DNA of 64,000 nucleotides from Shinella granuli (GCF_004341885.1 NZ_SLVX01000007.1:186001-250000), one strand, 5' to 3'. Counted from the first letter of the stretch, positions 19,997 to 29,210 are shown. Numbers and translations: made by a program. The notes: generated from the sequence alone by a model not told the origin.

Positions 19997-20404
19997 ATGG
20001 CAACAGAATTCAACTTTGAACTCGTTTCCCCCGAGCGCCTGCTGGTTTCCGGCAGCGTCAGCGAAGTCGTCATCCCGGCGACCGAGGGCGAGATGACCGT
20101 CATGGCCAACCACGCGCCGACCATGACGACGATCAAGCCGGGTATCGTCACCGTGAAGTTCGCGGACGGCAAGAAGGACCGTTACGTGGTCTTCGGCGGT
20201 TTCGCCGACATCGTCCCGACCGGCTGCACGCTGCTGGCCGAATCGGCCGTGCATGTCGACGACTTCAAGAGCGAGGACATCGTTCGTCGCATCGAAGCCG
20301 CCCGTGCCGAGCTGAACCATGCCAAGTCGGACGACCAGAAGTTCGGCATCGAGACCTATCTCGCCGAACTCACCACGCTGCAGGGGATCGTCGTACCGGC
20401 CTGA
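19997..20404 (+). CDS. atpC: ATP synthase F1 epsilon subunit
   Basis: Epsilon subunit (135 aa from ATG 19997; ATG 19991 would add two residues) that couples gamma to the Fo ring and inhibits ATP hydrolysis. Seen: the beta-sandwich domain start FNFELVSPERLL, the conserved PATEGEMTVMANHAPTMT, and the helical C-terminal hairpin. I prefer 19997 because relatives begin MA-x-FNFELVSPE. The leader is entirely the heptamer array, with no recognisable Shine-Dalgarno, so initiation may depend on coupling to atpD or on RNA structure. It is the last gene of the operon, followed by an intrinsic terminator. Confidence 0.95.
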   Translation: MATEFNFELVSPERLLVSGSVSEVVIPATEGEMTVMANHAPTMTTIKPGIVTVKFADGKKDRYVVFGGFADIVPTGCTLLAESAVHVDDFKSEDIVRRIEAARAELNHAKSDDQKFGIETYLAELTTLQGIVVPA

Positions 20405-20428
20405 TTGCGGTACGCGTTTCCGCCTGTC

Positions 20429-20454
20429 AAACCCGCCGTTCCGGCGGGTTTTTT
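20429..20454 (+). terminator. Intrinsic terminator of the atp operon
   Basis: A perfect 10-bp stem (AAACCCGCCG / CGGCGGGTTT) with the loop TTC lies 24 bases after the atpC stop and runs into six T residues. This is a textbook Rho-independent terminator. Confidence 0.92.
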
Positions 20455-20626
20455 GTTGCCTGCGATTTACCGCTTTCGGAGAAGGTCCTCTTTACCCTAT
20501 CCGCAACATTGCGTACCCGACCGGAACGCCAGGTTGTGGTAATTTGCTGTTTCTTTACGACGCCGGGCGAGAGTGGCGCGCAAGGCGTGCGCCATGAGGG
20601 CGGACCAACGCATCAGGACGAGCAGG

Positions 20627-22054
20627 ATGAGCAGCAAGATCGTACCCGTCATCATGGCCGGCGGTAAGGGCACCCGTCTCTGGCCGCTGTCGCGCGCCTC
20701 CGCGCCAAAGCAGTTCCTCGAATTCCTCGGGGAAACCACGCTCTTCCAGAAGACGCTGGCGCGCGTCGCCGATGCGGGGGTCTATGCGGCGCCGATCGTC
20801 GTCACCAACAGCGACTTCCGCTTCCTCGTCGCCGAGCAGGCCCGCGCGGCCGGCGTCGCGCTGACCTCGATCCTGCTGGAGCCCGTTGCCCGCAACACGG
20901 CGCCGGCGCTCGCCGCCGCCGCGACCTTCATCGCCGGCCTTCATGGCGACGACGCGATCATGCAGGTGCTCGCCTCCGATCATGAGATTGATGCCAACGC
21001 GACCTATTTCGACTGCATCGCCAAGGCGGCGGCGGCTGCACGGGCCGGCCGCCTCGTGACCTTCGGCATCACGCCGAGCGAGCCTGCGACCGGCTACGGC
21101 TATATCGAGATCGGCGAGGACCTCGGCAACGGCGCCAATGCGGTGCGCCGCTTCGTCGAGAAGCCCAACCACGAGAAGGCGACGGCCATGCTGGCGGCCG
21201 GCGGTTATCTGTGGAATTCCGGGATGTTCATGCTGCCGGTCGGGCTCTTCCTGCGTGAACTCCGGCAATATGCGCCGGACGTGCTGGAGGCGGCCGGCGA
21301 AGCGGTCGCCAAGGCCCAGCACGATCTCGACTTCGAGCGGCTCGACGAGGCGGCCTTTTCGCGCGCGCCCGATATCTCCGTCGACTATGCCATCTTCGAG
21401 AAGACGCCGATCGCCGCCGTCGTGCCTTCGCCGATCACCTGGTCCGATCTCGGAAGTTGGGATTCGGTGTGGAAGACCGGCCGGCAGGACGAGGCCGGCA
21501 ATGTCGTCGACGGCAGCACGACGGTGCTCGACACGCGCAACTCGCTGGTCATCTCGCGGGACATCCACGTCGCCGTGCAGGGCCTCGACAATGTCGCCGT
21601 CATCGCCAGCGAGGACGCTGTCTATGTCGGCCGCATGGAGGACAGCCAGAATGTCGGCAAGCTGGTGAAGCATCTCGCCAGCCTGCCGAAGACGGCGAAG
21701 CTGACCGAGACGCACCCGACCTCCTACCGGCCTTGGGGCGGCTATACCTCGGTGCTGAACGGCGAGCGTTTCCAGGTCAAGCGCCTGTTCGTGACGCCGG
21801 GCAAGCGGCTGTCGCTGCAAAAGCACCATCATCGCTCCGAACACTGGATCGTCGTGCGGGGCACAGCCGAGGTGACGATCGGCGACAGGACGATCCCGCT
21901 GCGCGAGAACGAGTCCGTCTACATTCCGCAGGGCGAGGTGCATCGCCTCGCCAATCCGGGAAAAATCCTGCTCGAACTGATCGAGGTGCAGACCGGCTCC
22001 TATCTCGGCGAGGATGACATCATCCGGATCGAGGACGAGTTCGGGCGGGGCTAA
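20627..22054 (+). CDS. manC: Mannose-1-phosphate guanylyltransferase / mannose-6-phosphate isomerase
   Basis: A bifunctional-type 475-aa enzyme that makes GDP-mannose for exopolysaccharide, LPS or other glycoconjugates. Seen: the nucleotidyltransferase signature GGKGTRLWPLSR at 12-23, RNTAPA near 90, FVEKP near 181, the GMP-type signature WSDLGSWD near 275, then a C-terminal cupin domain with PGKRLSLQKHHHRSEHW near 395, the type II mannose-6-phosphate isomerase part. ATG 20627 follows AGGACGAGCAGG; the in-frame codon upstream lacks support. Its stop overlaps the convergent phosphatase stop by four bases. In nodulating rhizobia the homologue is called noeJ. Confidence 0.92.
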   Translation: MSSKIVPVIMAGGKGTRLWPLSRASAPKQFLEFLGETTLFQKTLARVADAGVYAAPIVVTNSDFRFLVAEQARAAGVALTSILLEPVARNTAPALAAAATFIAGLHGDDAIMQVLASDHEIDANATYFDCIAKAAAAARAGRLVTFGITPSEPATGYGYIEIGEDLGNGANAVRRFVEKPNHEKATAMLAAGGYLWNSGMFMLPVGLFLRELRQYAPDVLEAAGEAVAKAQHDLDFERLDEAAFSRAPDISVDYAIFEKTPIAAVVPSPITWSDLGSWDSVWKTGRQDEAGNVVDGSTTVLDTRNSLVISRDIHVAVQGLDNVAVIASEDAVYVGRMEDSQNVGKLVKHLASLPKTAKLTETHPTSYRPWGGYTSVLNGERFQVKRLFVTPGKRLSLQKHHHRSEHWIVVRGTAEVTIGDRTIPLRENESVYIPQGEVHRLANPGKILLELIEVQTGSYLGEDDIIRIEDEFGRG

Positions 22055-22800
22055 ACCAGGTCCGCGCCCGCAAGGGTCACCCTGAGGGCGGTCAGCCGGC
22101 CGGTGGCGTAGCAGGTCGTGTCGATGCAGATGCGGCCCTTGCCGAAGACCGGCTCGCGCCCGGCTGTATGGCCGTGGATGACCGTCAGGGGCAGGCCGGG
22201 GCCTTCGCTGAGGAAGGGTTCGCGGATCCAGATCAGGTCTTGGTCTTCCTGCCGGGCGAGCGGAATGCCGGGCATGATGCCGGCATGGACGAAGAGCCGG
22301 TCGCCGCTCGTCAGCGCGATCGGCATGGCCTGCAGGAAATCGATATGGTGCTGCGGGACCGCCCGGCGCAGGGCCGCGCCGAGCGCATGCACCGCCTCGT
22401 CTCGGTCGGTATAGTCCGCAAGGTCCAGCCCGTAGGAGCGCAGCGTCGCGTCGCCGCCGTAGTCCAGCCAGCGCAGGTGCTGGTGCGGATTGAAGATGAA
22501 TTTCAGGAACGTGTCGTCATGGTTGCCGCACAGCGCGATGCGCTCGATGCCGTCGCCATGGTCGGGCTTCGCCAGATGCTCGATGACCGCCCGGGAGGCA
22601 GGGCCGCGGTCGACATAATCGCCGAGATAGAGGATGAGCGGCCGCTCGGCCATGCGGGGCGCGGCGTCCGCACGGATCCTCTCCTCCAGCGCCAGCAGGG
22701 CGTCGAGACAGCCATGCACATCGCCGATGGCGTAGATGAGCGGCCGGTCGGCGGCAAGCGTGAGACGCTGACGAAAGATGGGTTGGGCAGGAAGGGTCAT
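22051..22800 (-). CDS. PrpA-like serine/threonine phosphatase (metallophosphoesterase)
   Basis: A 249-aa calcineurin-like phosphoesterase. The metal-binding blocks are all present: GDVHG (26-30), GDYVDRG (60-66), GNHD (92-95), a later FVHAG and VIHGHT. The pattern fits bacterial PrpA/PrpB-type protein phosphatases, or less likely ApaH (diadenosine tetraphosphatase). The substrate is unproven. It is cytosolic, with no signal peptide. It is convergent with manC, overlapping by four bases at the stops. Confidence 0.87.
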   Translation of the reverse strand: MTLPAQPIFRQRLTLAADRPLIYAIGDVHGCLDALLALEERIRADAAPRMAERPLILYLGDYVDRGPASRAVIEHLAKPDHGDGIERIALCGNHDDTFLKFIFNPHQHLRWLDYGGDATLRSYGLDLADYTDRDEAVHALGAALRRAVPQHHIDFLQAMPIALTSGDRLFVHAGIMPGIPLARQEDQDLIWIREPFLSEGPGLPLTVIHGHTAGREPVFGKGRICIDTTCYATGRLTALRVTLAGADLV

Positions 22801-22857
22801 GGCCTGTCATAGCGGGGATGGAGCGGGGAGGGAACCGGCAAAGTGGTGCCATCGCCT

Positions 22858-23475
22858 TCAGCGCCGCCGCCCCGGCGGGCATCGCTTGAGTGCGCGGCAT
22901 TCCGCGTCGATCCAGATGCCGGTCTTGCGCCGCATGGCGTCCTCCTGCGTGCCGGCAAGCCGCGGCGTGGCGGCCGAGGCCGCGCCGGTCGCGACGAGCG
23001 TTTCGGCAAGATCCCTGCCGCCGGCCGAGCAGGTGAGGAAGGACACGCCGGAAAACCGGATATCCTCCTCGCAGGTCAGGCTCTTGCCGGCGACCAGCCG
23101 CCTGAGGGCGATGCGCGCCTGCTGGCCGCAGACGGCGACCGTGCCGTCGGCATCGCGGCAGAACCGCTTCGGATCGACCGGCACGGCGTCCGTCAGCACA
23201 TAGAGCCGGCCGCCGTCGGCGAAGGAGGCGCTGTCGAAGACGGTGACGCGGGCGGTCGGATGAAGACGCAGGGGCAGCACGATCGGCTCCACGGCCAGCC
23301 GTTCATAGGCCTGCGCCTTCCGGTCGATGCGCACGGGCTTGTCGGTCCAGATCGGATCGTCCGAAACCGGGCCGGATTCGAGGCCGGCGGCCTGGGCGGT
23401 GACCGCCGAGAGGAGGAGGGCGAGCACCTGTGCCAACCCTGTGCGCTTTGCCGGTCTTTTCATGGCAGGCTTCAT
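22858..23475 (-). CDS. Exported SNase-like protein, catalytic motif degenerate
   Basis: A 205-aa protein with a basic N-terminus and hydrophobic stretch (about 11-26, ending VTAQAA), consistent with secretion. The region 70-180 resembles a thermonuclease (SNase/OB) fold: ARIALRRLVAGKSLTCEEDIRF and GRDLAETLVATGAAS look like the DL-x-LV-x-GxA tail of that family. The expected RL-x-GID-x-PE catalytic segment is replaced by FADGGRLYVLTDAVPVDPKR, so activity is doubtful. Start 23475 was chosen for the upstream AGGTGG. The DUF6030-type gene ends 11 bases upstream, so the two are probably co-transcribed. Confidence 0.65.
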   Translation of the reverse strand: MKPAMKRPAKRTGLAQVLALLLSAVTAQAAGLESGPVSDDPIWTDKPVRIDRKAQAYERLAVEPIVLPLRLHPTARVTVFDSASFADGGRLYVLTDAVPVDPKRFCRDADGTVAVCGQQARIALRRLVAGKSLTCEEDIRFSGVSFLTCSAGGRDLAETLVATGAASAATPRLAGTQEDAMRRKTGIWIDAECRALKRCPPGRRR

Positions 23476-23486
23476 CTTGCCACCTG

Positions 23487-24278
23487 TCACAACTTGTCGG
23501 GCAGCGGCAGCCAGCGGCCGCGGTCGAAATAATCCGGCAGGTAGGAACCGCGGTTTCGCGTGCGGTCCGGCGTGATGATGAAATTGTAGCGCGGCGTCTC
23601 GCTGAACTCCTTCTTGAGCTGGATGCGGTTGCCGAAGCGGATGATGTCGAATTCCTTGAGGGCGCGGATATCGGCGAAGATGTCGGGCGCCTCTTCCCAG
23701 CGCACCTCGTCGAGGAAGACCTCGATCGCCGCGATGACGGCATCCGTCACGCGGTTCTGCGTCGCCGTGTTCTCGATGTTGAGCTTGATGCGGAAGGAGG
23801 AGACGCGCGTTTCCGCATTGCCCCTGATCGACAGGAAGGCGGAGGAGGACGGGTTCGTGCCGTCGCTCGCGTCCGGGAATTCGCGGTAGGACTGGCATTC
23901 CCAGCTCTGCTGGTCGAACAGCCCGGCCTTCCAGCCGGCCGTCTCGAAGCCGCTGCGGCGCAGCGCCTCGCAGAGCATTTCCGGTGCCTTGCGGATGGTG
24001 CGGACGAACCGGGTCTGCATCGGCGTGACGGGCGTCAGGAGCCGTTCCGGGATGAGGCCCTTTGCGCGTGGCACGCGGTTGCCCTTCATCTCATAGGGAC
24101 GCAGCGCGCGCGTCTGCGGCGTCACGGCGACGGGATCGTAGCCGAAGCGGGCAAGCAAGCGGTTGAGATTGCGGTAGTCGTTGGCCAGGAGCACGGTCGC
24201 GCCGATGGCCCCGAGCAGCACGATGGCCAAAAGCCCGAAGACAACCAAGCCGGATCTGCCTTGCTTCCGCTCCGTCAT
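23487..24278 (-). CDS. DUF6030-like membrane-anchored protein
   Basis: A 263-aa protein with a single N-terminal transmembrane segment (about 11-32, after a basic MTERKQGRSG start) and a soluble, presumably periplasmic domain. The body contains two cysteines (in MLCEAL and WECQSY) and the conserved-looking NTATQNRVTDAVIAAIEVFL and YNFIITPDRTRNRGSYL. It resembles the DUF6030 family common in rhizobia; this match is from memory of the pattern. Function is unknown. It is followed 11 bases later by the SNase-like gene. Confidence 0.65.
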   Translation of the reverse strand: MTERKQGRSGLVVFGLLAIVLLGAIGATVLLANDYRNLNRLLARFGYDPVAVTPQTRALRPYEMKGNRVPRAKGLIPERLLTPVTPMQTRFVRTIRKAPEMLCEALRRSGFETAGWKAGLFDQQSWECQSYREFPDASDGTNPSSSAFLSIRGNAETRVSSFRIKLNIENTATQNRVTDAVIAAIEVFLDEVRWEEAPDIFADIRALKEFDIIRFGNRIQLKKEFSETPRYNFIITPDRTRNRGSYLPDYFDRGRWLPLPDKL

Positions 24279-24394
24279 GCCGAACCGCGCCGTTGCCCGT
24301 GTCGATGCGGTGGTGCCGGACCCATGCCGGGCCGGATCCATCGATCTCCCGCTCCTGATAGGCTACTCCCCGGATGCCTGCAAGCGCGGGAGCC

Positions 24395-25318
24395 TTACGG
24401 CGCGGCGCGGCTGGCGAGCAGGCTGTCGTGCAGCCGGAGTGCTTCGGGCGGCGAGGTGCGGAATTTCGGCAGGCCGAGATGGTAGCCGTAGCCGGTGACG
24501 AGGCGCGTCTCCCCGAGCTGCACCAGTGTGCCCTCGGCAAGCGCGGCGGCAAGCAGATCGAGGCTGCCGAGCGCCACGCCATCGCCGCTGATGGCCGCGT
24601 CGATGGCGAGCGCATAGGTAGAGAAGGTGAGGTGCGGCCGCGGCGGCGCCTTGCGCAGCGCCTGTGGCGCGACCCGCTCCAGCCAGGGGCGGAAGGAGAT
24701 CCAGTTGGCATTGAAGCGCTCGTAGTCGATGAGGTCGAGGGCGATGAGATCGGCCGGGACGATGGCAGCGGCATCAAGGCCCTTGCGGGCGATATAGTCC
24801 GGCGAGGCCACGGGGGCGAGCGTTTCGGCGAGAAGCGGCGTCAGCGTCCAGCGGGGGTGCTCGCCGGCGCTGTAGGGGATGACGAGGTCGTTGTTCTCCG
24901 AGGCGAGGTCGGCCGGGCTGTCCGACGTGACGAGGCGGAGCGCGACGTCGGGATTGTCGCGGGAGAAATCGCGCAGGCGCGGGCCGAGCCAGAGATGGGA
25001 GACCGATCCGCTTGCGGCGAGCGATATGCTCTGTCCCGCACCGGTGCGGAACGGCTCCAGGCTTTCCTCCAGATAATCGAGCGAAGCGCGTACGCGCTGG
25101 AACAGCCTTTCGCCGCGCGGCGTCAGGGCCAGGTTCTTGCCGCTTCGGGCGAAGAGCTGCGTGCCGAGATGATCCTCTAGCCCCTTGATGCGCCGGCTGA
25201 CGGCCGCCTGGGTGATGTTCAGCTCCCGTCCGGCGCGCGAAAAGTTCATGTGCCGGCAGGCGGCGTCGAAGACACGGAAGGCTTCGAGGGGGATATGGGC
25301 GAGCATGGCGTCCTTCAT
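24395..25318 (-). CDS. LysR-family transcriptional regulator (GcvA-like)
   Basis: A 307-aa LysR-type regulator. The N-terminal winged helix-turn-helix (about 12-70) shows AFRVFDAACRHMNFSRAGRELNITQAAVSR-type spacing (seen as FSRAGRELNITQAAVSRRI); the effector domain at 95-300 has the GcvA-like LAASGSVSHLWLGPRL start. It is divergent from the alcohol dehydrogenase gene across 91 bases holding a palindrome, the standard LysR arrangement, so it probably controls the 25.4-29.2 kb cluster. Start 25318 or the Met at 25306 are both possible. The inducer is unknown. Confidence 0.9.
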   Translation of the reverse strand: MKDAMLAHIPLEAFRVFDAACRHMNFSRAGRELNITQAAVSRRIKGLEDHLGTQLFARSGKNLALTPRGERLFQRVRASLDYLEESLEPFRTGAGQSISLAASGSVSHLWLGPRLRDFSRDNPDVALRLVTSDSPADLASENNDLVIPYSAGEHPRWTLTPLLAETLAPVASPDYIARKGLDAAAIVPADLIALDLIDYERFNANWISFRPWLERVAPQALRKAPPRPHLTFSTYALAIDAAISGDGVALGSLDLLAAALAEGTLVQLGETRLVTGYGYHLGLPKFRTSPPEALRLHDSLLASRAAP

Positions 25319-25344
25319 GATCTGAAGTTATCAAAAAGACTGAA

Positions 25345-25358
25345 AAATCCAAGGATTT
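25345..25358. promoter_or_regulatory. Candidate LysR operator
   Basis: A perfect inverted repeat AAATCC-AA-GGATTT lies midway in the 91-base AT-rich gap between the divergent LysR gene and the alcohol dehydrogenase gene. LysR proteins typically bind dyads of this size there, so it is the best operator candidate. Confidence 0.5.
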
Positions 25359-25409
25359 GAAAATCTGAAATTGTGATGCACGGTTCGGCAAATCCGTTCG
25401 GGAGGTTCC

Positions 25410-26552
25410 GTGCCGTTCACAACGTCTTTCGTGCCCGAGATCCGTTTCGGCGAAGGGGTCCATGAGACCATCGCCGCATCCGCCCATGCGCTCGGTGCCC
25501 GCTCCGTGCTCGTCGTCATCGATGGTTTCCTTGCGGCCGGCGGGCTCGGCGAGCGCCTGGCCGGTCAGTTTGATGCCGAGGGCGTGGCGGTGGCGTTCTT
25601 CTCCGGTTTTGCCGGCGAGCCGAAGCTGGCCGCGGTCGAGGCCGCCACGGCTGCCGCCCGCGGCAAGGACCTCGTCGTCGGTCTCGGCGGCGGGTCGGCG
25701 CTCGATATCGCCAAGATCGCGGCCTGCGTGGCGGCGGGCGCGGACGGCCCGATGCATTATGCGCTTGCCGCCCACCCTTTGCCGGGCCGGCCGCTGCGCA
25801 AGATCCTGGTGCCGACGACGGCAGGCACCGGCTCGGAAACGTCGGCGACGACCATCTTCACCGGGCCGGAAGGCAAGAAGCTGTGGATCTGGGGGCCGGA
25901 GACCAAGGCGGACCTCGTGCTGCTCGATCCGGCGCTGACCGTGACACTTCCGGCAAATCTTACCGCCTGGTGCGGCCTCGACGCCTTCGTGCATGCCTTC
26001 GAGGCGGCGACCAACCGCAACGCCCATGCCGGCGCTGCGCTCTATGCCCATGCCGCCCTCGGCCTCCTCGTGGAGGCGCTGGAAACAGCGGTGAACAACC
26101 CGGCGGACAGGAAGGCGCGCGGAAAAATGCTGCTCGGCGCCTGTTATGCCGGCATCGCGATCGACAATTGCGGCACGGCGATCGCCCATACGATCAGCCA
26201 TGCGCTCGCCGGCCTTGCGCCGGTGCATCACGGGCTCGCCACGGCGCTCGGCTTCGAGGCGACGCTCGGCTGGCTCGTCGAGGCCGACACGGCCGACCTT
26301 GCCGCGGCCGCGCGGGCCTGCGGCCTGCAGGATGCGGCGATGCTGCCCGGCTTCGTCGCCGACCTGATGGACCGTTGCGGCATCGTCCGCGCCCTGCCGG
26401 CCGCCTTTGCCGCCTTCACCGCCGAAGACCTCGCCCGTGAAATGCGCGCGCCGGAGAACCAGCCGATGCGCCGCTCGACGATCCGGGCGGTTGCGGATGC
26501 CGATATCGATGCCTTCGCCACCAGCATGATGGCTCTGCCCCGGACGCTCTGA
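25410..26552 (+). CDS. Iron-containing (group III) alcohol dehydrogenase
   Basis: A 380-aa NAD(P)-dependent Fe-type alcohol dehydrogenase. Seen: nucleotide-binding GLGGGSALD (91-99), TTAGTGSETS (136-145), and metal ligands D191, H195, H260 and H274 with the family spacing (DAFVHA, AHTISHAL, VHHGLA). The GTG start at 25410 follows GGAGG at an ideal distance. Family members reduce or oxidise many alcohols, aldehydes and maleylacetate, and the substrate here is unknown. It is first gene of a LysR-linked cluster with an aldehyde dehydrogenase (8 bases downstream) and an enolase-superfamily enzyme. Confidence 0.9.
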   Translation: MPFTTSFVPEIRFGEGVHETIAASAHALGARSVLVVIDGFLAAGGLGERLAGQFDAEGVAVAFFSGFAGEPKLAAVEAATAAARGKDLVVGLGGGSALDIAKIAACVAAGADGPMHYALAAHPLPGRPLRKILVPTTAGTGSETSATTIFTGPEGKKLWIWGPETKADLVLLDPALTVTLPANLTAWCGLDAFVHAFEAATNRNAHAGAALYAHAALGLLVEALETAVNNPADRKARGKMLLGACYAGIAIDNCGTAIAHTISHALAGLAPVHHGLATALGFEATLGWLVEADTADLAAAARACGLQDAAMLPGFVADLMDRCGIVRALPAAFAAFTAEDLAREMRAPENQPMRRSTIRAVADADIDAFATSMMALPRTL

Positions 26553-26560
26553 GGACGACC

Positions 26561-28060
26561 ATGATCGAACAGTACAGCCGCGCCTATTGGGAAGAACGCC
26601 TTGCCGGCCTCTCGCTTGCCCGCGGGCATTTCATCGACGGCAGGACGCAGCCCGCCGTTTCCGGCCGGACCTTTACCCGCACGCGGCCCATGGACGGCCA
26701 GCCCGGCGCCGTGCTGGCGCGCGGCGATGCGGCCGATGTCGACCGTGCCGTGGCCTCTGCCCGCAAGGCCTTTGCCAGTGGTGCGTGGCGTGGCAGGGAT
26801 CCGCTGGAGAAGAAGCGGATCATGCTGCGCTGGGCGGAATTGATCCGTGCCCATGGCGAAGAGCTGGCGCTTCTCGAAACGCTCGATGTCGGCAAGCCGG
26901 TGCAGGCCTCGCTCGGCGTCGACGTGCGCCTCTGTGCCGAAGGCATCCAGTATTACGGCGAGATGATCGACAAGATGTATGACGAGATCGCGCCGACCGG
27001 GCCGAAGGCGCGCGCCCTCGTCCGCAAGGTGCCGCTCGGCGTCGTCGCGGCGATCACGCCGTGGAACTATCCGATGATCATCGATGCCTGGAAGCTCGGG
27101 CCGGCGATCGCGGCCGGCAATTGCGTGGTGCTGAAGCCGGCCGAGCAGTCCTCGCTCTCGGCGCTGCGGCTCGCCGAGCTTGCCGTCGAGGCGGGCCTGC
27201 CCGCCGGCGTCTTCAACGTCGTCACAGGCTTCGGCGAGGAGGTCGGCAAGCCGCTGGCGCTCCACGCGGATGTCGACATGGTCGCCTTCACCGGCTCGAC
27301 CGAGGTGGGCAGGCTGATCATGAGCTATGCCGCCCGGTCGAACCTCAAGCGCGTGGCGCTGGAACTCGGCGGCAAGTCGCCGCTCGTCGTCTTTGCCGAT
27401 GCCGATCTCGACGCGGCGGCAAGCGCGGCCGCTTGGGGCTGCTTCTACAATTCCGGCGAGACCTGCCATGCCGCCACGCGTCTTCTCGTGCAGCGTCCGG
27501 TGCAGGACGCGCTGATCGAGAAGATCGAGGCGGTTGTGAAGCGCGAGATCGTGCTGGCGCACCCCTTCGAGCCGGAGGCGCAGATCGGCGCGTTGATCGA
27601 GGCGGAGCACATGGACAAGGTCCTCGGCCTCGTCGCGGCGGGGGAAGCGGACGGCGGGCGCCGCGTCTTCGGCGCGGAGCGGGTATTGTCCGAGACGGGC
27701 GGCTGCTATGTCTCGCCGGGTGTCGTCACGGATGTGACGAACGACATGCGCATCGCCCGGCAGGAGATCTTCGGCCCTGTGCTTGCGGCCATCGCCTTCG
27801 ACACGGAGGAGGAAGCGCTCGCCATCGCCAATGACACCATCTACGGGCTTGCCGGCGCCGTCTTCACCCGTGACATGGACCGGGCGCACCGTTTCTCCGA
27901 GGGCATCCATGCCGGCACGGTCTGGATCAACACCTACGACATGTCGAATTTCGCGACGCCCTTCGGCGGCTTCAAGCAATCGGGTTTCGGCCGCGACCGC
28001 TCGGTGCATGCGATCGACAAATATTGCGACTACAAGACGATCTGGCAGCAGTTCGGTTGA
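26561..28060 (+). CDS. Aldehyde dehydrogenase
   Basis: A 499-aa NAD(P)+-dependent aldehyde dehydrogenase. The catalytic set is complete: N169 (TPWNYP), general base E268 (LELGGKSP) and nucleophile C302 (NSGETCHA). FTGSTEVG near 243-250 is the coenzyme loop. It resembles the betaine/gamma-glutamyl-aminobutyraldehyde dehydrogenase group, but the substrate is not determinable by eye. It begins 8 bases after the Fe-alcohol dehydrogenase gene and 25 bases before the enolase-superfamily gene, suggesting successive steps of one catabolic route. Confidence 0.92.
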   Translation: MIEQYSRAYWEERLAGLSLARGHFIDGRTQPAVSGRTFTRTRPMDGQPGAVLARGDAADVDRAVASARKAFASGAWRGRDPLEKKRIMLRWAELIRAHGEELALLETLDVGKPVQASLGVDVRLCAEGIQYYGEMIDKMYDEIAPTGPKARALVRKVPLGVVAAITPWNYPMIIDAWKLGPAIAAGNCVVLKPAEQSSLSALRLAELAVEAGLPAGVFNVVTGFGEEVGKPLALHADVDMVAFTGSTEVGRLIMSYAARSNLKRVALELGGKSPLVVFADADLDAAASAAAWGCFYNSGETCHAATRLLVQRPVQDALIEKIEAVVKREIVLAHPFEPEAQIGALIEAEHMDKVLGLVAAGEADGGRRVFGAERVLSETGGCYVSPGVVTDVTNDMRIARQEIFGPVLAAIAFDTEEEALAIANDTIYGLAGAVFTRDMDRAHRFSEGIHAGTVWINTYDMSNFATPFGGFKQSGFGRDRSVHAIDKYCDYKTIWQQFG

Positions 28061-28085
28061 AGGCTCAAGTCCAGGGGAGGAGCGC

Positions 28086-29210
28086 ATGAGCAGGATCGTT
28101 TCCATCGGCATCAGCCATCACCGGCTGCCGCTCGATCCGCCGTTCAAGGCGAGCTGGGACGGGCGCCCACGCAACCATTTCGACGCGACGATCGTGCGCG
28201 TGCGTGACGAAGAAGGTCGCGAAGGTATCGGCTCCGGCGACCTGATGAAGGGGTTCGAGGGCCACGAGGACCTGTTCATCGGTGCGGACCCGCGCCATCT
28301 CGAACGGCATTACGAGGTGCTTTCGCATATCAATTTCCACTATGGCCGCTGCTGGCCACTCGACCTGGCGCTCTGGGACCTCGCAGGCAAGGTGACGGGC
28401 GAGCCGGTCTGGCGCATGCTCGGCGGCCGTGCCGACCGGGTGCGGCTCTATGCGTCCTCCGGCGTGCTGCGCGAGCCCGCCGCCATGGCCGACCAGGCCG
28501 AGCGCTACATCGCGGAAGGCTTTCCGGCGATGAAGGTGCGGTTCTCCTCCTCCGCCGGCGGGCGCAACGACTGGCGCGAGGACGTGAAGGCGCTGGAGGC
28601 GATCCGCGCGCGCGTCGGTGACCGGCTGGAGCTGATGGTCGACTGCAACCAGGGTTGGCGCATGCCCTGGGACACGACGCTCTCCTGGACCTTCAAGGAT
28701 GCGCTCGTCGTCGCGCGGGAGCTGGAACGGCTCGGCATCTACTGGATGGAGGAGCCACTGCACCGCTCCGACCGCAAGGGCATGAAGGCGTTGAAAGAGG
28801 CGACGAGCGTGCGCATCGCGGGCGGGGAGATGACGCGCGAGCTCTATGAGTTCCGCGACATCATCGAGGAGCGCGCCTTCGACGTGATCCAGCCGGACGT
28901 GGCGTTGGTCGGCGGCATCACGGGATGCCGGCGGCTCGCCTTCCAGGCGCGCGAGGCGGGCGTCGCCTTCACTCCGCATTCCTGGACGAACGGCATCGGC
29001 GTGCTCGCCAATGCGCATCTGACGGCGGGGGCGGGTGATGCACCCTTCCTCGAATATCCCTATGACGGGCCGGAATGGAGCGAGGCGCGCCGTGACTACC
29101 CGCTGCAAGCGCCGCTGCGGCACGAGGACGGCTGGCTGGTGCTGGGTGAAACGCCCGGCCTCGGCGTGGTCCTCGACGAGGACCGGCTCCGGGCGACGCG
29201 GCTCGGCTGA
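28086..29210 (+). CDS. Mandelate racemase/muconate lactonizing-type enolase superfamily enzyme
   Basis: A 374-aa enolase-superfamily protein. Seen: an N-terminal capping domain (1-115), K150 in PAMKVRF, metal ligands D186 (MVDCNQ), E222 (YWMEEP) and E248 (IAGGEM), and the mandelate-racemase-subgroup dyad D271 ([12 protein letters not shown]) with H298 (FTPHSW). The dyad predicts proton abstraction from a sugar acid or similar acid, giving dehydration or racemisation. Which acid is unknown. ATG 28086 follows GGGGAGGAGC. It is third gene of the LysR-linked cluster, which it probably feeds or drains. Confidence 0.88.
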   Translation: MSRIVSIGISHHRLPLDPPFKASWDGRPRNHFDATIVRVRDEEGREGIGSGDLMKGFEGHEDLFIGADPRHLERHYEVLSHINFHYGRCWPLDLALWDLAGKVTGEPVWRMLGGRADRVRLYASSGVLREPAAMADQAERYIAEGFPAMKVRFSSSAGGRNDWREDVKALEAIRARVGDRLELMVDCNQGWRMPWDTTLSWTFKDALVVARELERLGIYWMEEPLHRSDRKGMKALKEATSVRIAGGEMTRELYEFRDIIEERAFDVIQPDVALVGGITGCRRLAFQAREAGVAFTPHSWTNGIGVLANAHLTAGAGDAPFLEYPYDGPEWSEARRDYPLQAPLRHEDGWLVLGETPGLGVVLDEDRLRATRLG

